Below the pieces are notes generated by a model. The model saw only the letters and a list, made by a program, of their open reading frames with translations. It did no database searches and was not told the DNA's origin. Shown one piece after another: positions 1 to 7,953 of a DNA stretch of 64,000 bases. This DNA is from Brevibacterium sediminis (lineage in GTDB: Bacteria; Actinomycetota; Actinomycetes; Actinomycetales; Brevibacteriaceae): positions 124,001 to 188,000 of the forward strand of contig NZ_JABKDD010000001.1 in the NCBI RefSeq assembly GCF_013623905.1. The letters run 5' to 3'. Both the position numbers and the translations under genes were made by a program. Position 1 is the first letter of the stretch. Each line of letters starts with the position of its first letter.

Positions 1-167
1 CAGGTTTCGACTATGACATCCTCGTGGTCACCGGAGTCGTGTCGGCAGGGGAGTGGGCGTACCTCTACGACCGGTCGACTGTCGAAGAGCTCACCGCTGA
101 TGGTCAGATCGCTGTTGCCGATATCTGGGACTCAGCCGAACAGAGCTTCGACACCATTCACCGCTGA
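1..167 (+). CDS. 3' end of an unidentified protein-coding gene (truncated by window edge)
   Basis: An open frame enters from the left edge (first full codon at base 3) and ends at the TGA at 165-167, giving 54 C-terminal residues. The peptide runs GFDYDILVVTGVV... to ...SFDTIHR and is acidic, with no motif I recognise. Codon use fits the region (G/C third positions), which is why I accept it without a start codon. It converges on the rraA-like gene with a 12-base gap. No function is assigned. Confidence 0.6.
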   Translation, partial: GFDYDILVVTGVVSAGEWAYLYDRSTVEELTADGQIAVADIWDSAEQSFDTIHR

Positions 168-179
168 GTCTCTGCCGCC

Positions 180-647
180 CTACTTCTCGACTGCAACGCC
201 GTCGGCGTCGGCGAAGACCATCGCTCCCGGGCGGATCGTCGCGCCGCCGATCTCCACGGTCACGTCGATCTCACCGGCACCGTCTTTCGCGCTCTTGCGC
301 GGGTTGCTGGCCAGAGCCTTGATGCCGAACTCCATCTCGGCCAGCGCCTCACGGTCACGGACGGCACCGTTGATGACGACGCCGTTCCAGCCGTTTCGAA
401 CTCCTGCCTCGGCGATCATGTCACCCATGAGGGCGGTGGCGATCGATCCGTCACCGTCGATGACGAGCACGGCGCCGTCGCCGGGCTGGTTGAGGGTCTG
501 CTTGACCAGTCCGTTGTCCTGGTAGCAGCGGATGGTGCGGGCCGGTCCGGAGAATGACGTTTTGGCTCCGAAATCGCCGAAGTTCAGAGCGATCGAATAG
601 AGCTCGTCGCCGCGTTCGTCCCACAGGTCTGCTGTCGAAACTGTCAT
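180..647 (-). CDS. rraA: RraA-family protein (RNase E activity regulator-like / HMG aldolase fold)
   Basis: A 155-residue protein of the RraA/MenG-like fold. Members either inhibit RNase E-type ribonucleases or act as metal-dependent 4-hydroxy-4-methyl-2-oxoglutarate/oxaloacetate aldolases. Visible family signatures are the glycine-rich GDMIAEAG stretch (about residues 75-82) followed, after about 15 residues, by the Arg-Asp pair in GAVRDRE (97-98). That G..X20..RD arrangement holds the metal and substrate in the aldolase members. Length is typical of the short RraA class. The ATG is preceded by GGAAGG at good spacing. It lies 38 bases after the dcyD-like gene on the same strand, so the two are probably co-transcribed. 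The family is clear; regulator or aldolase cannot be decided from sequence. Confidence 0.85.
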   Translation of the reverse strand: MTVSTADLWDERGDELYSIALNFGDFGAKTSFSGPARTIRCYQDNGLVKQTLNQPGDGAVLVIDGDGSIATALMGDMIAEAGVRNGWNGVVINGAVRDREALAEMEFGIKALASNPRKSAKDGAGEIDVTVEIGGATIRPGAMVFADADGVAVEK

Positions 648-685
648 CTGGGTGCCTTCCGTCGGTGGTGGGAGCTGAGTGGTGC

Positions 686-1708
686 TCAGGCAAACGCTTG
701 GGTACGGGCGTAGAGTCCGGGGACTCCGCCGGAGTGGATGAAGGTGACCTCGTCCTCGGAAGAGAAACGGCCGGATCTGATGAGGTCGATGAGGCCGGCC
801 GCTGCCTTGCCGGTGTAGACCGGGTCGAGGACGATGCCCTCGGTGCGGGCGAAGAGACGCACGGCCTCGACCATCTCGGGAGTCGGCAGAGCGTATCCCG
901 TCCCGACATAGTCGCCGAGTCCCACTGTGGCGTCGCGAGGGACCGGGGGCAGATCGAGGAAGTGCGCCGTGGAATCGACGAGGTCGACGATCTTCGGCTC
1001 CTGCTCCGCCTGTGTCCGGCTGACGTTGATGCCGATGACCGGAGCATCGCTTCCTGCTCTGTGGAGGCCGACGACGAGTCCGGCCTGCATTCCGGCCGAA
1101 CCGCTGGGCGTGACGATCGTGGGCGAATCCAGCCCCGCCTCGGCGAATTGGTCGAGCATCTCAACGGCACAGTCGACGTACCCGAGCGCACCGATCGGAT
1201 TCGACCCGCCCACCGGGATGACGTAAGGCTTCCTGCCCTCGCCGCGCAGCTTCTCAGCCAGTTCTTCAGCCTCGCCGAGGAGGTCGGCCCCGTGGCCGAG
1301 CACCGTGACCGAATCGGCGCCGAGGAGGTCGAAGAGCAGGAAATTGCCCGTGTACTGCGGCGGGTTCGACCCTGCCGGTCCGAGGGCGGTGTCGTCAGGT
1401 CCGAGGTCCTCTTCGACGATGAGATGACAGTCGAGACCCTCGACGCGTGCAGCTGACAAGGTCAGTCGACAGTGATTGGACTGCACCCCGCCGACGGTGA
1501 TGAGCGTGTCCGCGCCCTGTTCCAGGGCATCGGCGATGAGGAACTCTAGCTTGCGCGTCTTGTTCCCGCCCTGAGTCAGCCCCAGTTGGTCATCGCGTTT
1601 GATCCAGATCCGCGGTCCGCCGAGCTCGGCTGACAGACGCCGCAGATGTTGGAGAGGCGTCGGCCCCGCGGTGTAGCGGCGGCGTGGGACTTCATTCAGG
1701 GCGACCAT
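686..1708 (-). CDS. dcyD: D-cysteine desulfhydrase / ACC deaminase-family PLP enzyme
   Basis: A 340-residue fold-type II PLP enzyme. Members cleave D-cysteine to pyruvate, sulfide and ammonia, or deaminate 1-aminocyclopropane-1-carboxylate. The PLP-binding lysine is in GGNKTRKLEF (K50), after the substrate-side segment IWIKRDDQLGLTQ. A glycine-rich phosphate loop appears in TPSGSAGMQAG. I start at the ATG at 1708; a TTG 39 bases upstream is also in frame but would add a tail not typical of the family. A short dyad (1754-1768) lies upstream. The rraA-like gene follows closely. D-cysteine and ACC activities cannot be separated confidently by motif; desulfhydrase is the commoner annotation. Confidence 0.82.
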   Translation of the reverse strand: MVALNEVPRRRYTAGPTPLQHLRRLSAELGGPRIWIKRDDQLGLTQGGNKTRKLEFLIADALEQGADTLITVGGVQSNHCRLTLSAARVEGLDCHLIVEEDLGPDDTALGPAGSNPPQYTGNFLLFDLLGADSVTVLGHGADLLGEAEELAEKLRGEGRKPYVIPVGGSNPIGALGYVDCAVEMLDQFAEAGLDSPTIVTPSGSAGMQAGLVVGLHRAGSDAPVIGINVSRTQAEQEPKIVDLVDSTAHFLDLPPVPRDATVGLGDYVGTGYALPTPEMVEAVRLFARTEGIVLDPVYTGKAAAGLIDLIRSGRFSSEDEVTFIHSGGVPGLYARTQAFA

Positions 1709-1753
1709 GGTTCCCGAGTCTACCGAGCTGCTCAGTCCTGCTGGCAAGACGCC

Positions 1754-1768
1754 GACCAGAATCTGGTC
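1754..1768. promoter_or_regulatory. 15-bp dyad upstream of dcyD-like gene
   Basis: GACCAG-AAT-CTGGTC is a perfect 6-bp inverted repeat with a 3-base spacer. It sits between the end of the secreted-protein gene and the start of the dcyD-like gene, 46 bases before the latter's ATG. It could be a regulator site or a short hairpin. No adjacent regulator gene is present to assign it to. Confidence 0.3.
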
Positions 1769-1791
1769 AACGGGATGTCATCAGGTCGTCC

Positions 1792-2232
1792 TCAGCCGAC
1801 GAACTCGACCTCACGGACGGCGTCGCCGCCCTTGTCCGCGGCGATCGCGTTTCTCACTGTCAGATTCATGACCTCATGTGTGTCCAGGTTCGTGTAGGAC
1901 ACCCAGGTGTATCCCTTGCCGGAATCGGCTGACGTGCGATGCCAACGTTTGGCGTGCCCGTCGTTGTGCTCGGCGAGGGCAGCGACGACGTTCTTCGTGG
2001 CGAGCTGATCCACGACCACGGCATCACCGATGCCGTAGGCGGTGATCAATCTGTCCGCGTACTTGACAGCACTCTTCGGGTGTCCCGAACTCTGGGGTGC
2101 CTGAGCGGCACTGGATGCGGGCGCGGAATCGGCGGAGGCGGCTGCCGGACCGACTGCGAGACCCAGGGAAGCGAGGCCGGCTAATGCGGCGACGCCCCAC
2201 TTTGCGGCGTGAGTGCTGATGAAGGCGGGCAT
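1792..2232 (-). CDS. Small secreted protein of unknown function
   Basis: A 146-residue protein with a classic export signal: a short basic start (ISTHAAKWG), a hydrophobic core (VAALAGLASLGLAVG) and an Ala-X-Ala-like cleavage region (PAAASADSAPA) near residue 33. The mature part starts with a Ser/Ala/Gln-rich linker followed by a compact domain of about 90 residues, with KYADRLITAYGIGD and YTWVSYTNLDTHEVMNLT. There is no cysteine in the mature part and no catalytic motif I recognise. Strong SD-like AGAGGAG precedes the ATG. It is in the same orientation as the dcyD-like gene but has its own upstream region. Exported hypothetical protein. Confidence 0.75.
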   Translation of the reverse strand: MPAFISTHAAKWGVAALAGLASLGLAVGPAAASADSAPASSAAQAPQSSGHPKSAVKYADRLITAYGIGDAVVVDQLATKNVVAALAEHNDGHAKRWHRTSADSGKGYTWVSYTNLDTHEVMNLTVRNAIAADKGGDAVREVEFVG

Positions 2233-2434
2233 GGTGACATCTCCTCTTGCAGATCAGGAACATTGCTGGAATTGAGTATCGTCAGCCCAGGTGAGAGCCG
2301 TTTGCCTGAATCTGAACAGAAGCTGAGACGCTGAGTCGCAAATGCGGAAGTTCTATTGCGTTCCTATGACATCTCCGAGACATTCGGCCAGAAGGAGCCT
2401 TGACCGAATCTGCGAGCTCGGGAGTGTGACAGAT

Positions 2435-3754
2435 TCACTGAGCATACGGAACCGAATCGTGATCATCCTCGTCGGCCTTGTCCATCCAGTCCTTACCGTC
2501 GAGGATGCGGGCGACCATCATCGAACTCGCCTGATCGCCGACGGAGTTGACGGTGGTGGCCGGGGGATCGATGACGGTTCCGATGATCTGGATGATCGGC
2601 AGTGCTGCGGCCGGGAAGCCGTAGAGGGTGATGATCATCAGCTCGCCGATGAAGCCTCCTGACGGGATGCCTGCCATGACCATTCCGGCCAGAAGAGCCA
2701 CGGCTATGGCGATCAGGATGTTCTCCAGGGTGAAGAAGTCGCGCTGGAACACGGCAAAGAGGAAGGCGATCTTGAGGATCGCGGACAGGCTCGATCCTTC
2801 CATGTGGATCGTGGCACCGATCGGCACGATCGTCTCCCGGATGTCGCGGGGGACTCCGATCTTCTCTCCGGCACGCAGGTTCGCCGGGATCGCCGCCACC
2901 GAGGAGGATGTGCCCAAGGAGATCGCCGTGGGCTCGAGGATATTGCCCCAGAACCGAGACACGCCTCGGCGGCCACCGGCGAGGAAGGAGTAGAACGTGA
3001 ACGCGAGGATGAAGTAGGCGATCGCCACCGGGTAGTAAACGAGGAAAGCGCGAACATAGTCCCCGACGAGCTGGGAGCCGAGGTCACCGATGAGAGCGGC
3101 GAAGTAGGCACCGAGGCCGATCGGGGCGTAGTACATCACGATCGAGGTGAACTTGAGGAACACCTCGGTGCCGGAGTTGAGGAACTGGGCGAACGGCTTG
3201 CCCGCGTCGCCGATCCTGCTGGTGGCGAAGCCGACGATGACGGCGAAGACGATGAGGGCGAGCATGTGCTCGGCGGACAGGATCTTCGAGAAGTCGTCGA
3301 CGACGACGGTCTGGACGAGCTGGTCTCCGATGGACCCGACGTCCTCGACGTTCTCCGGCTCCTGCATCTCCACCTGGACGCCGTCCGTGGCGTTGAAGAT
3401 GCGCAGCGCGGCGACCATGACGATGGAGGCGATGATGCCGGTGACGGCGAAGACTCCGAGCATGCTGCCCATGATCTTGCCCAGTCGCGCGGCCGAGGGC
3501 ATTCCCGCGACCGCGGAGGCGATGGAGAAGAACACGAGCGGCACGACGAGAGTGAACATCATGTTGATGAACAGCGTGCCGAACGGTTTGATGACGGTGG
3601 CACGTTCCCCGAAGACGAGGCCGATGATCGCGCCAATGGCCACTCCTGCCAGGATGAAGAGCGGGAAGCGGTAGTTGCGGAGGATCCGCAGGAAACTCGA
3701 TGGTTGCGGCTTCGAATCAGACGTCTGCGCCGGCGAGGCAGTGGGGGAGGGCAT
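2435..3754 (-). CDS. Dicarboxylate/amino acid:cation symporter (DAACS family)
   Basis: A 439-residue secondary transporter of the GltP/DctA family, importing glutamate, aspartate or C4-dicarboxylates with Na+ or H+. About eight membrane helices are visible. The two re-entrant loop regions are recognisable: the serine-rich GTSSSVAAIPANL and, nearer the C-terminus, GIPSGGFIGELMI. The helix-7 signature appears as IHMEGSSLSAI, with Glu where many family members have Asp (MDG). The N-terminus has a roughly 25-residue Ser/Pro/Thr-rich cytoplasmic tail. It is a single-gene unit between secreted and small hypothetical genes. Substrate cannot be called from sequence. Confidence 0.88.
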   Translation of the reverse strand: MPSPTASPAQTSDSKPQPSSFLRILRNYRFPLFILAGVAIGAIIGLVFGERATVIKPFGTLFINMMFTLVVPLVFFSIASAVAGMPSAARLGKIMGSMLGVFAVTGIIASIVMVAALRIFNATDGVQVEMQEPENVEDVGSIGDQLVQTVVVDDFSKILSAEHMLALIVFAVIVGFATSRIGDAGKPFAQFLNSGTEVFLKFTSIVMYYAPIGLGAYFAALIGDLGSQLVGDYVRAFLVYYPVAIAYFILAFTFYSFLAGGRRGVSRFWGNILEPTAISLGTSSSVAAIPANLRAGEKIGVPRDIRETIVPIGATIHMEGSSLSAILKIAFLFAVFQRDFFTLENILIAIAVALLAGMVMAGIPSGGFIGELMIITLYGFPAAALPIIQIIGTVIDPPATTVNSVGDQASSMMVARILDGKDWMDKADEDDHDSVPYAQ

Positions 3755-3786
3755 AGGCTCTGCCTTTCATTTCAGCATCGTTGTTC

Positions 3787-3802
3787 CGCCGACTTGTCGG
3801 CG
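3787..3802. promoter_or_regulatory. 16-bp inverted repeat upstream of the symporter gene
   Basis: CGCCGAC-TT-GTCGGCG is a perfect 7-bp inverted repeat separated by 2 bases, lying 33-48 bases upstream of the symporter ATG on the minus strand. Position and symmetry suggest an operator or a leader hairpin. No regulator gene is adjacent. Confidence 0.35.
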
Positions 3803-3844
3803 TGGCATCAGGGCCCTGGCGATCCTACCTGGGGCACAGCAGAA

Positions 3845-3872
3845 CCCGGCACGCGGATGGCCGTGTACCGGG
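3845..3872 (-). terminator. Probable transcription terminator of the small gene at 3923-4150
   Basis: CCCGGCACGCGG (3845-3856) and CCGTGTACCGGG (3861-3872) form a 12-bp imperfect stem with a 4-base loop. On the minus strand, the transcript of the small gene, it is followed by TTCTGCTGTG. It lacks a real U-tract, so termination is inferred from position and stem strength. Confidence 0.4.
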
Positions 3873-3922
3873 CTGCTGATGTTCGCTCGAGCCGACGAAT
3901 CAGCTCTCAGGCTGATCGATGA

Positions 3923-4150
3923 TCAGTCGTCGTAGCTCGAGTGGGATTCGTCGACAGCGAGATGAGAGCCGTCGGGATTGCGGTAGAGCTTCACTCCCTC
4001 GTGTTCGGCCGTGGCTTGCAGCCGTTCTTCGGAGCTGTCCTCTAGGTAGCCGACCTTCTGCCCCTGGCCGATGTTGGCGCTCTTGAACGCCTTCGAGAAC
4101 TTTTCGATCGTCTCTGCCAACTTCGATGATCGATGCGTTTCTGCGGTCAT
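3923..4150 (-). CDS. Small hydrophilic hypothetical protein (75 aa)
   Basis: A 75-residue charged protein without cysteine or membrane segment. The start is set at the ATG at 4150 because GAAGGA sits 4-9 bases before it and a TATAAT -10 (4193-4188, minus strand) lies about 40 bases upstream. An in-frame start 21 bases earlier would place the SD inside the gene. The sequence contains KFSKAFKSANIGQGQKVGYL and a C-terminal acidic HSSYDD. It diverges from the acyl-CoA dehydrogenase gene. I do not recognise the family and assign no function. Confidence 0.6.
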   Translation of the reverse strand: MTAETHRSSKLAETIEKFSKAFKSANIGQGQKVGYLEDSSEERLQATAEHEGVKLYRNPDGSHLAVDESHSSYDD

Positions 4151-4187
4151 GATCCTTCGCCCCATTCCCACGCAGATTGTAGAGAGA

Positions 4188-4193
4188 ATTATA
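4188..4193 (-). promoter_or_regulatory. -10 box (TATAAT) for the small gene at 3923-4150
   Basis: On the minus strand the sequence reads TATAAT, a perfect sigma70-type -10, within a short inverted repeat GAGAG-N8-CTCTC (4182-4199). No good -35 is visible 16-18 bases upstream. The spacing to the ATG leaves a leader of about 30 bases carrying a GAAGGA SD. Confidence 0.5.
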
Positions 4194-4289
4194 GCTCTCG
4201 CGGGAGCCTAAACCCAGGGATGAGGAGCGTTTGGCGGACCTCACAACTGATCAATAGCCAAACCTTTGCACTGTGAGAGGGCGAATCGC

Positions 4290-4318
4290 TTTACTTAACG
4301 AACGTTTAGCTCTAGTTT
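4290..4318 (+). promoter_or_regulatory. Promoter with palindromic operator for a leaderless acyl-CoA dehydrogenase mRNA
   Basis: TTTACT (4290-4295), a 17-base spacer and TAGTTT (4313-4318) form a -35/-10 pair; the GTG start follows the -10 after 6 bases, which predicts a transcript beginning at the start codon. The spacer holds CTTAACG-AA-CGTTTAG (4294-4309), a 16-bp palindrome with one mismatched pair. Such AACG..CGTT sites are common for TetR-type regulators of acyl-CoA metabolism; the regulator is unknown here. Confidence 0.5.
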
Positions 4319-4324
4319 GGTCTC

Positions 4325-6181
4325 GTGACTGAACAGAGCAAAGGCAATGGCGTCTTGACGACTGCGACAGAATCCATCCTCTCCGCCAAGGACATCGAGT
4401 TCCAACTCTACGACTGGCTCAAGGTCGACCAACTCTGCGACCGACCTCGCTTCTCCGACCATTCGCGTGAGGTCTTCGACTCCGTGCTCGAAGCCAGCGA
4501 GGAGCTTGCCAAGGAGCGGTTCGCGACCCATGCACGAAAGTCCGACCTCAACGAACCGAGGTTCGACGGCACCGAGGTGACGCTGATTCCTGAGATCAAG
4601 TCTGCGCTCGACCAGTTCGCCGGCATCGGCCTGCTGTCTGCGACGATGGATGAGAGCGTCGGCGGAATTCAGTTGCCGCAGACGGTCGCGAAGGCCTGCT
4701 TCGCCTGGTTCCAGGCGGCTAATATCGGCACCGCCAGCTACCCGATGCTGACTATGGCCAATGCCAATCTGCTGCTCGAGTACGGTACTGAAGAACAGAT
4801 CGAGAAGTACGTTGTGCCCGAGCTCGACGGCCGCTTCTTCGGCACAATGTGCCTGTCCGAACCCGAGGTCGGCTCCTCGCTGGGAGATGTCTCGACGAAA
4901 GCCGTTCCGGATCCCCAAGGCGGCGACGATGCGTTCCGCGTCCACGGCACGAAGATGTGGATCTCCGGCGGTGACCACGAACTCTCGGAGAACATCGTCC
5001 ACCTCGTCCTGGCCCGTGCCGAGGGTGACCAGCCAGGTGTCAAGGGTCTGAGCCTTTTCCTCGTCCCGAAGTACCTCGTCAACGACGATGGCAGCCTCGG
5101 CGAACGCAATGATGTCGTTCTGTCCGGGCTCAATCACAAGATGGGGTGGCGCGGAACGACGAACACTCTGCTCAACTTCGGTGAGGGCACGCACACTCCG
5201 GCCGGTTCGGCTGGTGCTGTGGGCTACCTCGTGGGGGAGCGGGGCAAGGGTCTGGCCTGTATGTTCCACATGATGAACGAGGCTCGCATCGGTGTCGGAG
5301 CAGGTGCGGTCGGACTGGGGTACCACGGGTACCTCGATGCCCTCCGCTATGCCCGCGATCGCCGTCAGGGTCGTCCCGACGGTGCGAAGGGATCCGGTGG
5401 TGAGCCGATCCCGATCGCGGAGCACTCCGATGTCCGGCGCATGCTGCTGTCGTCGAAGAGCTACGTCGAGGGCGGGCTCGGGCTCATCCTCTATGCCGCG
5501 CGTCTGCTCGACGAATCCGAAACTGCTGATTCCGAAGTCGAGCGGGATCGTGCGGCACTGCTGCTCGATGTGCTCACCCCGATCGTCAAGACCTGGCCGA
5601 GTGTGTGGTGCCTGAAAGCCAACGACCACGCCATTCAGGTGCTCGGCGGAGCGGGATACACTCGCGATCACGGTGTCGAACAGCTCTACCGCGACAATCG
5701 GCTCAACCCGATCCACGAGGGCACGCACGGCATCCAGGCCAAGGATCTGCTCGGCCGTAAGGTCGTCATGAAGGGTGGGGCCGGTCTGCAGGTGTTGCTG
5801 GAGCAGATGCGGGAGACCCTCGCCGAGGCGGCCGACCGCTCCGAATGGTCCGCTGAGACCGCGGCGCTGACGTCAGCCGTCGATCGCATCGAATCCGTCA
5901 CCGCCGCAGTGTGGTCGAGCGGGGATCCAGCGGTGGCCCTCGACAATGCGTGGACCTATTTGGAAGCAGTGGGCCATACGGTGGTGGCGTGGCTGTGGCT
6001 GCAGCAGGGAATGGCTGCCGAGGCGACCGTCGGTGAACGTGGCGACTCTGCTTTCCTCTGGGGAAAGATCGCCGCGGCGCGATATTTCTTTGCTCACGAA
6101 CTGCCGCAGACCGGACCATGGTTCGATCTTGTGGAGAGCAGGGCGACGACATTCACAGACCTCGACGACTCCTGGCTGTGA
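4325..6181 (+). CDS. Acyl-CoA dehydrogenase, large (about 600-residue) class
   Basis: A 618-residue FAD enzyme of the long acyl-CoA dehydrogenase class (DmdC/FadE5-like), catalysing alpha,beta-dehydrogenation of acyl-CoA thioesters. Seen: an N-terminal helical domain, the FAD/substrate segment GTMCLSEPEVGSSLGDV, KMWISGGDHEL, the middle segment GLNHKMGWRGTTNT, and QVLGGAGYTRDHGVEQLYRD. The likely catalytic base is the Glu in NPIHEGTHGIQ (around residue 465), the position used by this class. A C-terminal domain of about 130 residues follows. Start is GTG with no SD but a -10 six bases upstream, so a leaderless mRNA is likely. It is monocistronic and ends in a strong hairpin. Chain-length preference is unknown. 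Confidence 0.92.
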   Translation: MTEQSKGNGVLTTATESILSAKDIEFQLYDWLKVDQLCDRPRFSDHSREVFDSVLEASEELAKERFATHARKSDLNEPRFDGTEVTLIPEIKSALDQFAGIGLLSATMDESVGGIQLPQTVAKACFAWFQAANIGTASYPMLTMANANLLLEYGTEEQIEKYVVPELDGRFFGTMCLSEPEVGSSLGDVSTKAVPDPQGGDDAFRVHGTKMWISGGDHELSENIVHLVLARAEGDQPGVKGLSLFLVPKYLVNDDGSLGERNDVVLSGLNHKMGWRGTTNTLLNFGEGTHTPAGSAGAVGYLVGERGKGLACMFHMMNEARIGVGAGAVGLGYHGYLDALRYARDRRQGRPDGAKGSGGEPIPIAEHSDVRRMLLSSKSYVEGGLGLILYAARLLDESETADSEVERDRAALLLDVLTPIVKTWPSVWCLKANDHAIQVLGGAGYTRDHGVEQLYRDNRLNPIHEGTHGIQAKDLLGRKVVMKGGAGLQVLLEQMRETLAEAADRSEWSAETAALTSAVDRIESVTAAVWSSGDPAVALDNAWTYLEAVGHTVVAWLWLQQGMAAEATVGERGDSAFLWGKIAAARYFFAHELPQTGPWFDLVESRATTFTDLDDSWL

Positions 6182-6204
6182 GTTCGTTCAAGAACTGACA
6201 GTTG

Positions 6205-6244
6205 GATACCCGTCATCTGTCTTCACATGCGGATGGCGGGTATC
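6205..6244 (+). terminator. Terminator hairpin after the acyl-CoA dehydrogenase gene
   Basis: GATACCCGTCATCTG (6205-6219) pairs with CGGATGGCGGGTATC (6230-6244) around a 10-base loop. Thirteen pairs are Watson-Crick and two are G-U in plus-strand RNA; in minus-strand RNA these would be A-C mismatches. This polarity suggests the stem serves the plus-strand gene although it lies between converging genes. It is followed by TGTCTGTTG, not a true U-run. Confidence 0.6.
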
Positions 6245-6257
6245 TGTCTGTTGAGGC

Positions 6258-6992
6258 TCAGACGCTGCAGTCGGGTCTTCGTCTGTCGGCGATGATGAGC
6301 AGCCGGAGGAACACTCCGCCGATGAGCAGGCCGCCGATCAGGTCAGTGGCCCAATGCCAGCCGAGAGCGAAGGACACGACCACGGAATTCACGCTGACCG
6401 CTGCGACGCCCCAGCACAATAGGCGCACGGTTCTGGTGGAGACCTTGCCGTAAGTGGCAATGAGGTAGGCGACCGCGCCGTAGATGAGCACGGCTTCGGC
6501 CGCGTGCCCGGACGGATAGCTGATTCCGCGGCCGCCGATTTCGATGAGACCGCCTTGGAAGAACCGCGGATCGTGCAGGGTGGTCGCCGGTCGAGCGAGG
6601 AGGACCTTGAGTGAACCGATGCCGAGGTAGAAGGCCGCTTCGACAGCGATCGCGAAGACGATCGGTCGCCAGGACCGACGTTTGCGCGACAGCACGATCG
6701 CGGTGATCGCCAAGACGGGAAGACAGACTGCCTGGCCTGCGATGGGGTCGAGGATGTGCTGAACGAACCAGACGAGATCGGGTTCGAAGAGATAGAGCCA
6801 CCGTCGATTGAGCTTGTAGTCCCAGACTCGCAGCGGGCCGGCTGCGGCGAATGTGACGACGATGAAAGCGATCGCCAAGACCCAGATTGAGGTTGCCCAG
6901 GACAGCAACCCCTGTGCTCGTTCTGTCCACTGACTGCGATCTGAGGGGTTGCTGATCAGCTTCTCGGATTCGACATAGGGTTCAGCAACCAT
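6258..6992 (-). CDS. PAP2-family membrane phosphatase
   Basis: A 244-residue integral membrane protein with all three phosphatidic acid phosphatase type 2 motifs: K129-X6-type KVLLARP, PSGH at 160-163, and the third motif around GWHWATDLIGG (H213, D217). The usual SRxxxxxH third motif here reads SFALGWH, lacking the Arg, so phosphate contacts may differ slightly. About five to six hydrophobic helices. Members dephosphorylate lipid phosphates or undecaprenyl pyrophosphate at the membrane outer face. The gene follows the response-regulator gene on the same strand after about 110 bases and may be part of its transcript. Substrate unknown. Confidence 0.85.
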   Translation of the reverse strand: MVAEPYVESEKLISNPSDRSQWTERAQGLLSWATSIWVLAIAFIVVTFAAAGPLRVWDYKLNRRWLYLFEPDLVWFVQHILDPIAGQAVCLPVLAITAIVLSRKRRSWRPIVFAIAVEAAFYLGIGSLKVLLARPATTLHDPRFFQGGLIEIGGRGISYPSGHAAEAVLIYGAVAYLIATYGKVSTRTVRLLCWGVAAVSVNSVVVSFALGWHWATDLIGGLLIGGVFLRLLIIADRRRPDCSV

Positions 6993-7100
6993 CAGAGTCG
7001 ATTTTAGACGGAGTCGACAATCACTTCTGCTGTGGGGGATAAAGAAACGGTGAATTCTTGCGAGGATTCTCTGAAAGTCGCGCCGGTCGATCTATCGGAA

Positions 7101-7766
7101 TCAGTGCCCGCGGGCGCGAACGACCATCGTGGCGATGCGCACGCGATTGTTCGTGTCCAGCTTGACGTTGATTCGATTGAGGTGAGTCTTGACCGTAGCC
7201 AGGCTCATGAACGTCTCCTCGGCGATCTCCTGATTCGACAGACCGTCGGCCACGAACTCGGCGATCTGCCGCTCGCGATCGGTGAGTCCGGCCAGCAACT
7301 CAACGGCCTCCCTCTGCAGTCGATGGTCGGAGTTCGACCTGACCTTGGCGATGACCTGCCGCATCGACTGCGGGGCGAGAATGGGCTCACCTGCGTGGAC
7401 CTTGCGGACCGCAGCAGCGAGATCCACAGGGCCGATGTCCTTGAGGAGGTATCCGGCGGCCCCCGCCTCGAGCGCCCTGAAGAGGTGATCGTCGCTGCTC
7501 ATGCTCGTCAGAGACACCACCTTCGGCGGTCGTACACTGTTGAGCAGACGCTGAGTAGCTTCGATCCCGCCGATTCCGGGCATCCGTATGTCCATGAGCA
7601 CGACATCGGGAAAATGCAGACCTGCCTGCTCGACGGACTCTTCCCCGCTCAACGCCGAGGCGACGACGTCGATGCCGTCGGCCGCCTGGAGTATCCCCCT
7701 GATCCCGGTGATGACCATGGGATCGTCATCGACGACCATGACTCGGATCGGGGCGGCTTGGTTCAT
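7101..7766 (-). CDS. NarL/LuxR-family response regulator
   Basis: A 221-residue two-domain regulator. The receiver (about 7-125) has the acidic pocket VDDDP, phospho-acceptor D59 in VVLMDIRMPG, and the switch and Lys residues SLTSM...LLKD. The C-terminal LuxR helix-turn-helix has LTDRERQIAEFVADGLSNQ and SLATVKTHLNRI. The start is uncertain: ATG at 7766 has no SD, but a TATTGT hexamer ends 7 bases upstream; a GTG at 7796 is also in frame. It is downstream of, and in the same frame as, its likely partner kinase, from which it is separated by the kinase stop and a 21-bp tandem repeat. Target genes unknown; PAP2 downstream is a candidate. Confidence 0.9.
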   Translation of the reverse strand: MNQAAPIRVMVVDDDPMVITGIRGILQAADGIDVVASALSGEESVEQAGLHFPDVVLMDIRMPGIGGIEATQRLLNSVRPPKVVSLTSMSSDDHLFRALEAGAAGYLLKDIGPVDLAAAVRKVHAGEPILAPQSMRQVIAKVRSNSDHRLQREAVELLAGLTDRERQIAEFVADGLSNQEIAEETFMSLATVKTHLNRINVKLDTNNRVRIATMVVRARGH

Positions 7767-7869
7767 GAATGTCACAATACCCGAGGCTGCTGTCACAACT
7801 TGTCGCAGCGCTGAAGTCGCTGTTCCACATGGCTCTTTCGGCCGTTGTCGGCAGACGTTCCGGCAGAAT

Positions 7870-7953
7870 GCGAAACAGTCCGGACAGGATCGGAAACAGT
7901 CCGGACAGGATCGGAAACAGTCCGGACAGGCTGCGAATCAGTTCGGAGGAGAG
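7870..7953. repeat. 21-bp tandem repeat between histidine kinase and response regulator
   Basis: Three near-identical 21-bp units (7870-7890, 7891-7911, 7912-7932) share the core GAAACAGTCCGGACAGG. A degenerate fourth unit (7933-7953) overlaps the 3' end of the kinase gene, including its stop. 21 bp is 7 codons, so the repeat keeps frame. Read on the minus strand in kinase frame, each unit encodes SCPDCFR-like heptads; in unit four the Cys codon TGT is replaced by the stop TGA. The region is open from that stop to the regulator start. Confidence 0.85.

Noticed and set aside
7938..7940. Kinase TGA read as selenocysteine or programmed readthrough
   Set aside because: No SECIS-like hairpin is evident and the surrounding CPDC repeat could simply be a DNA repeat. 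Kept only as a comparative-genomics question.
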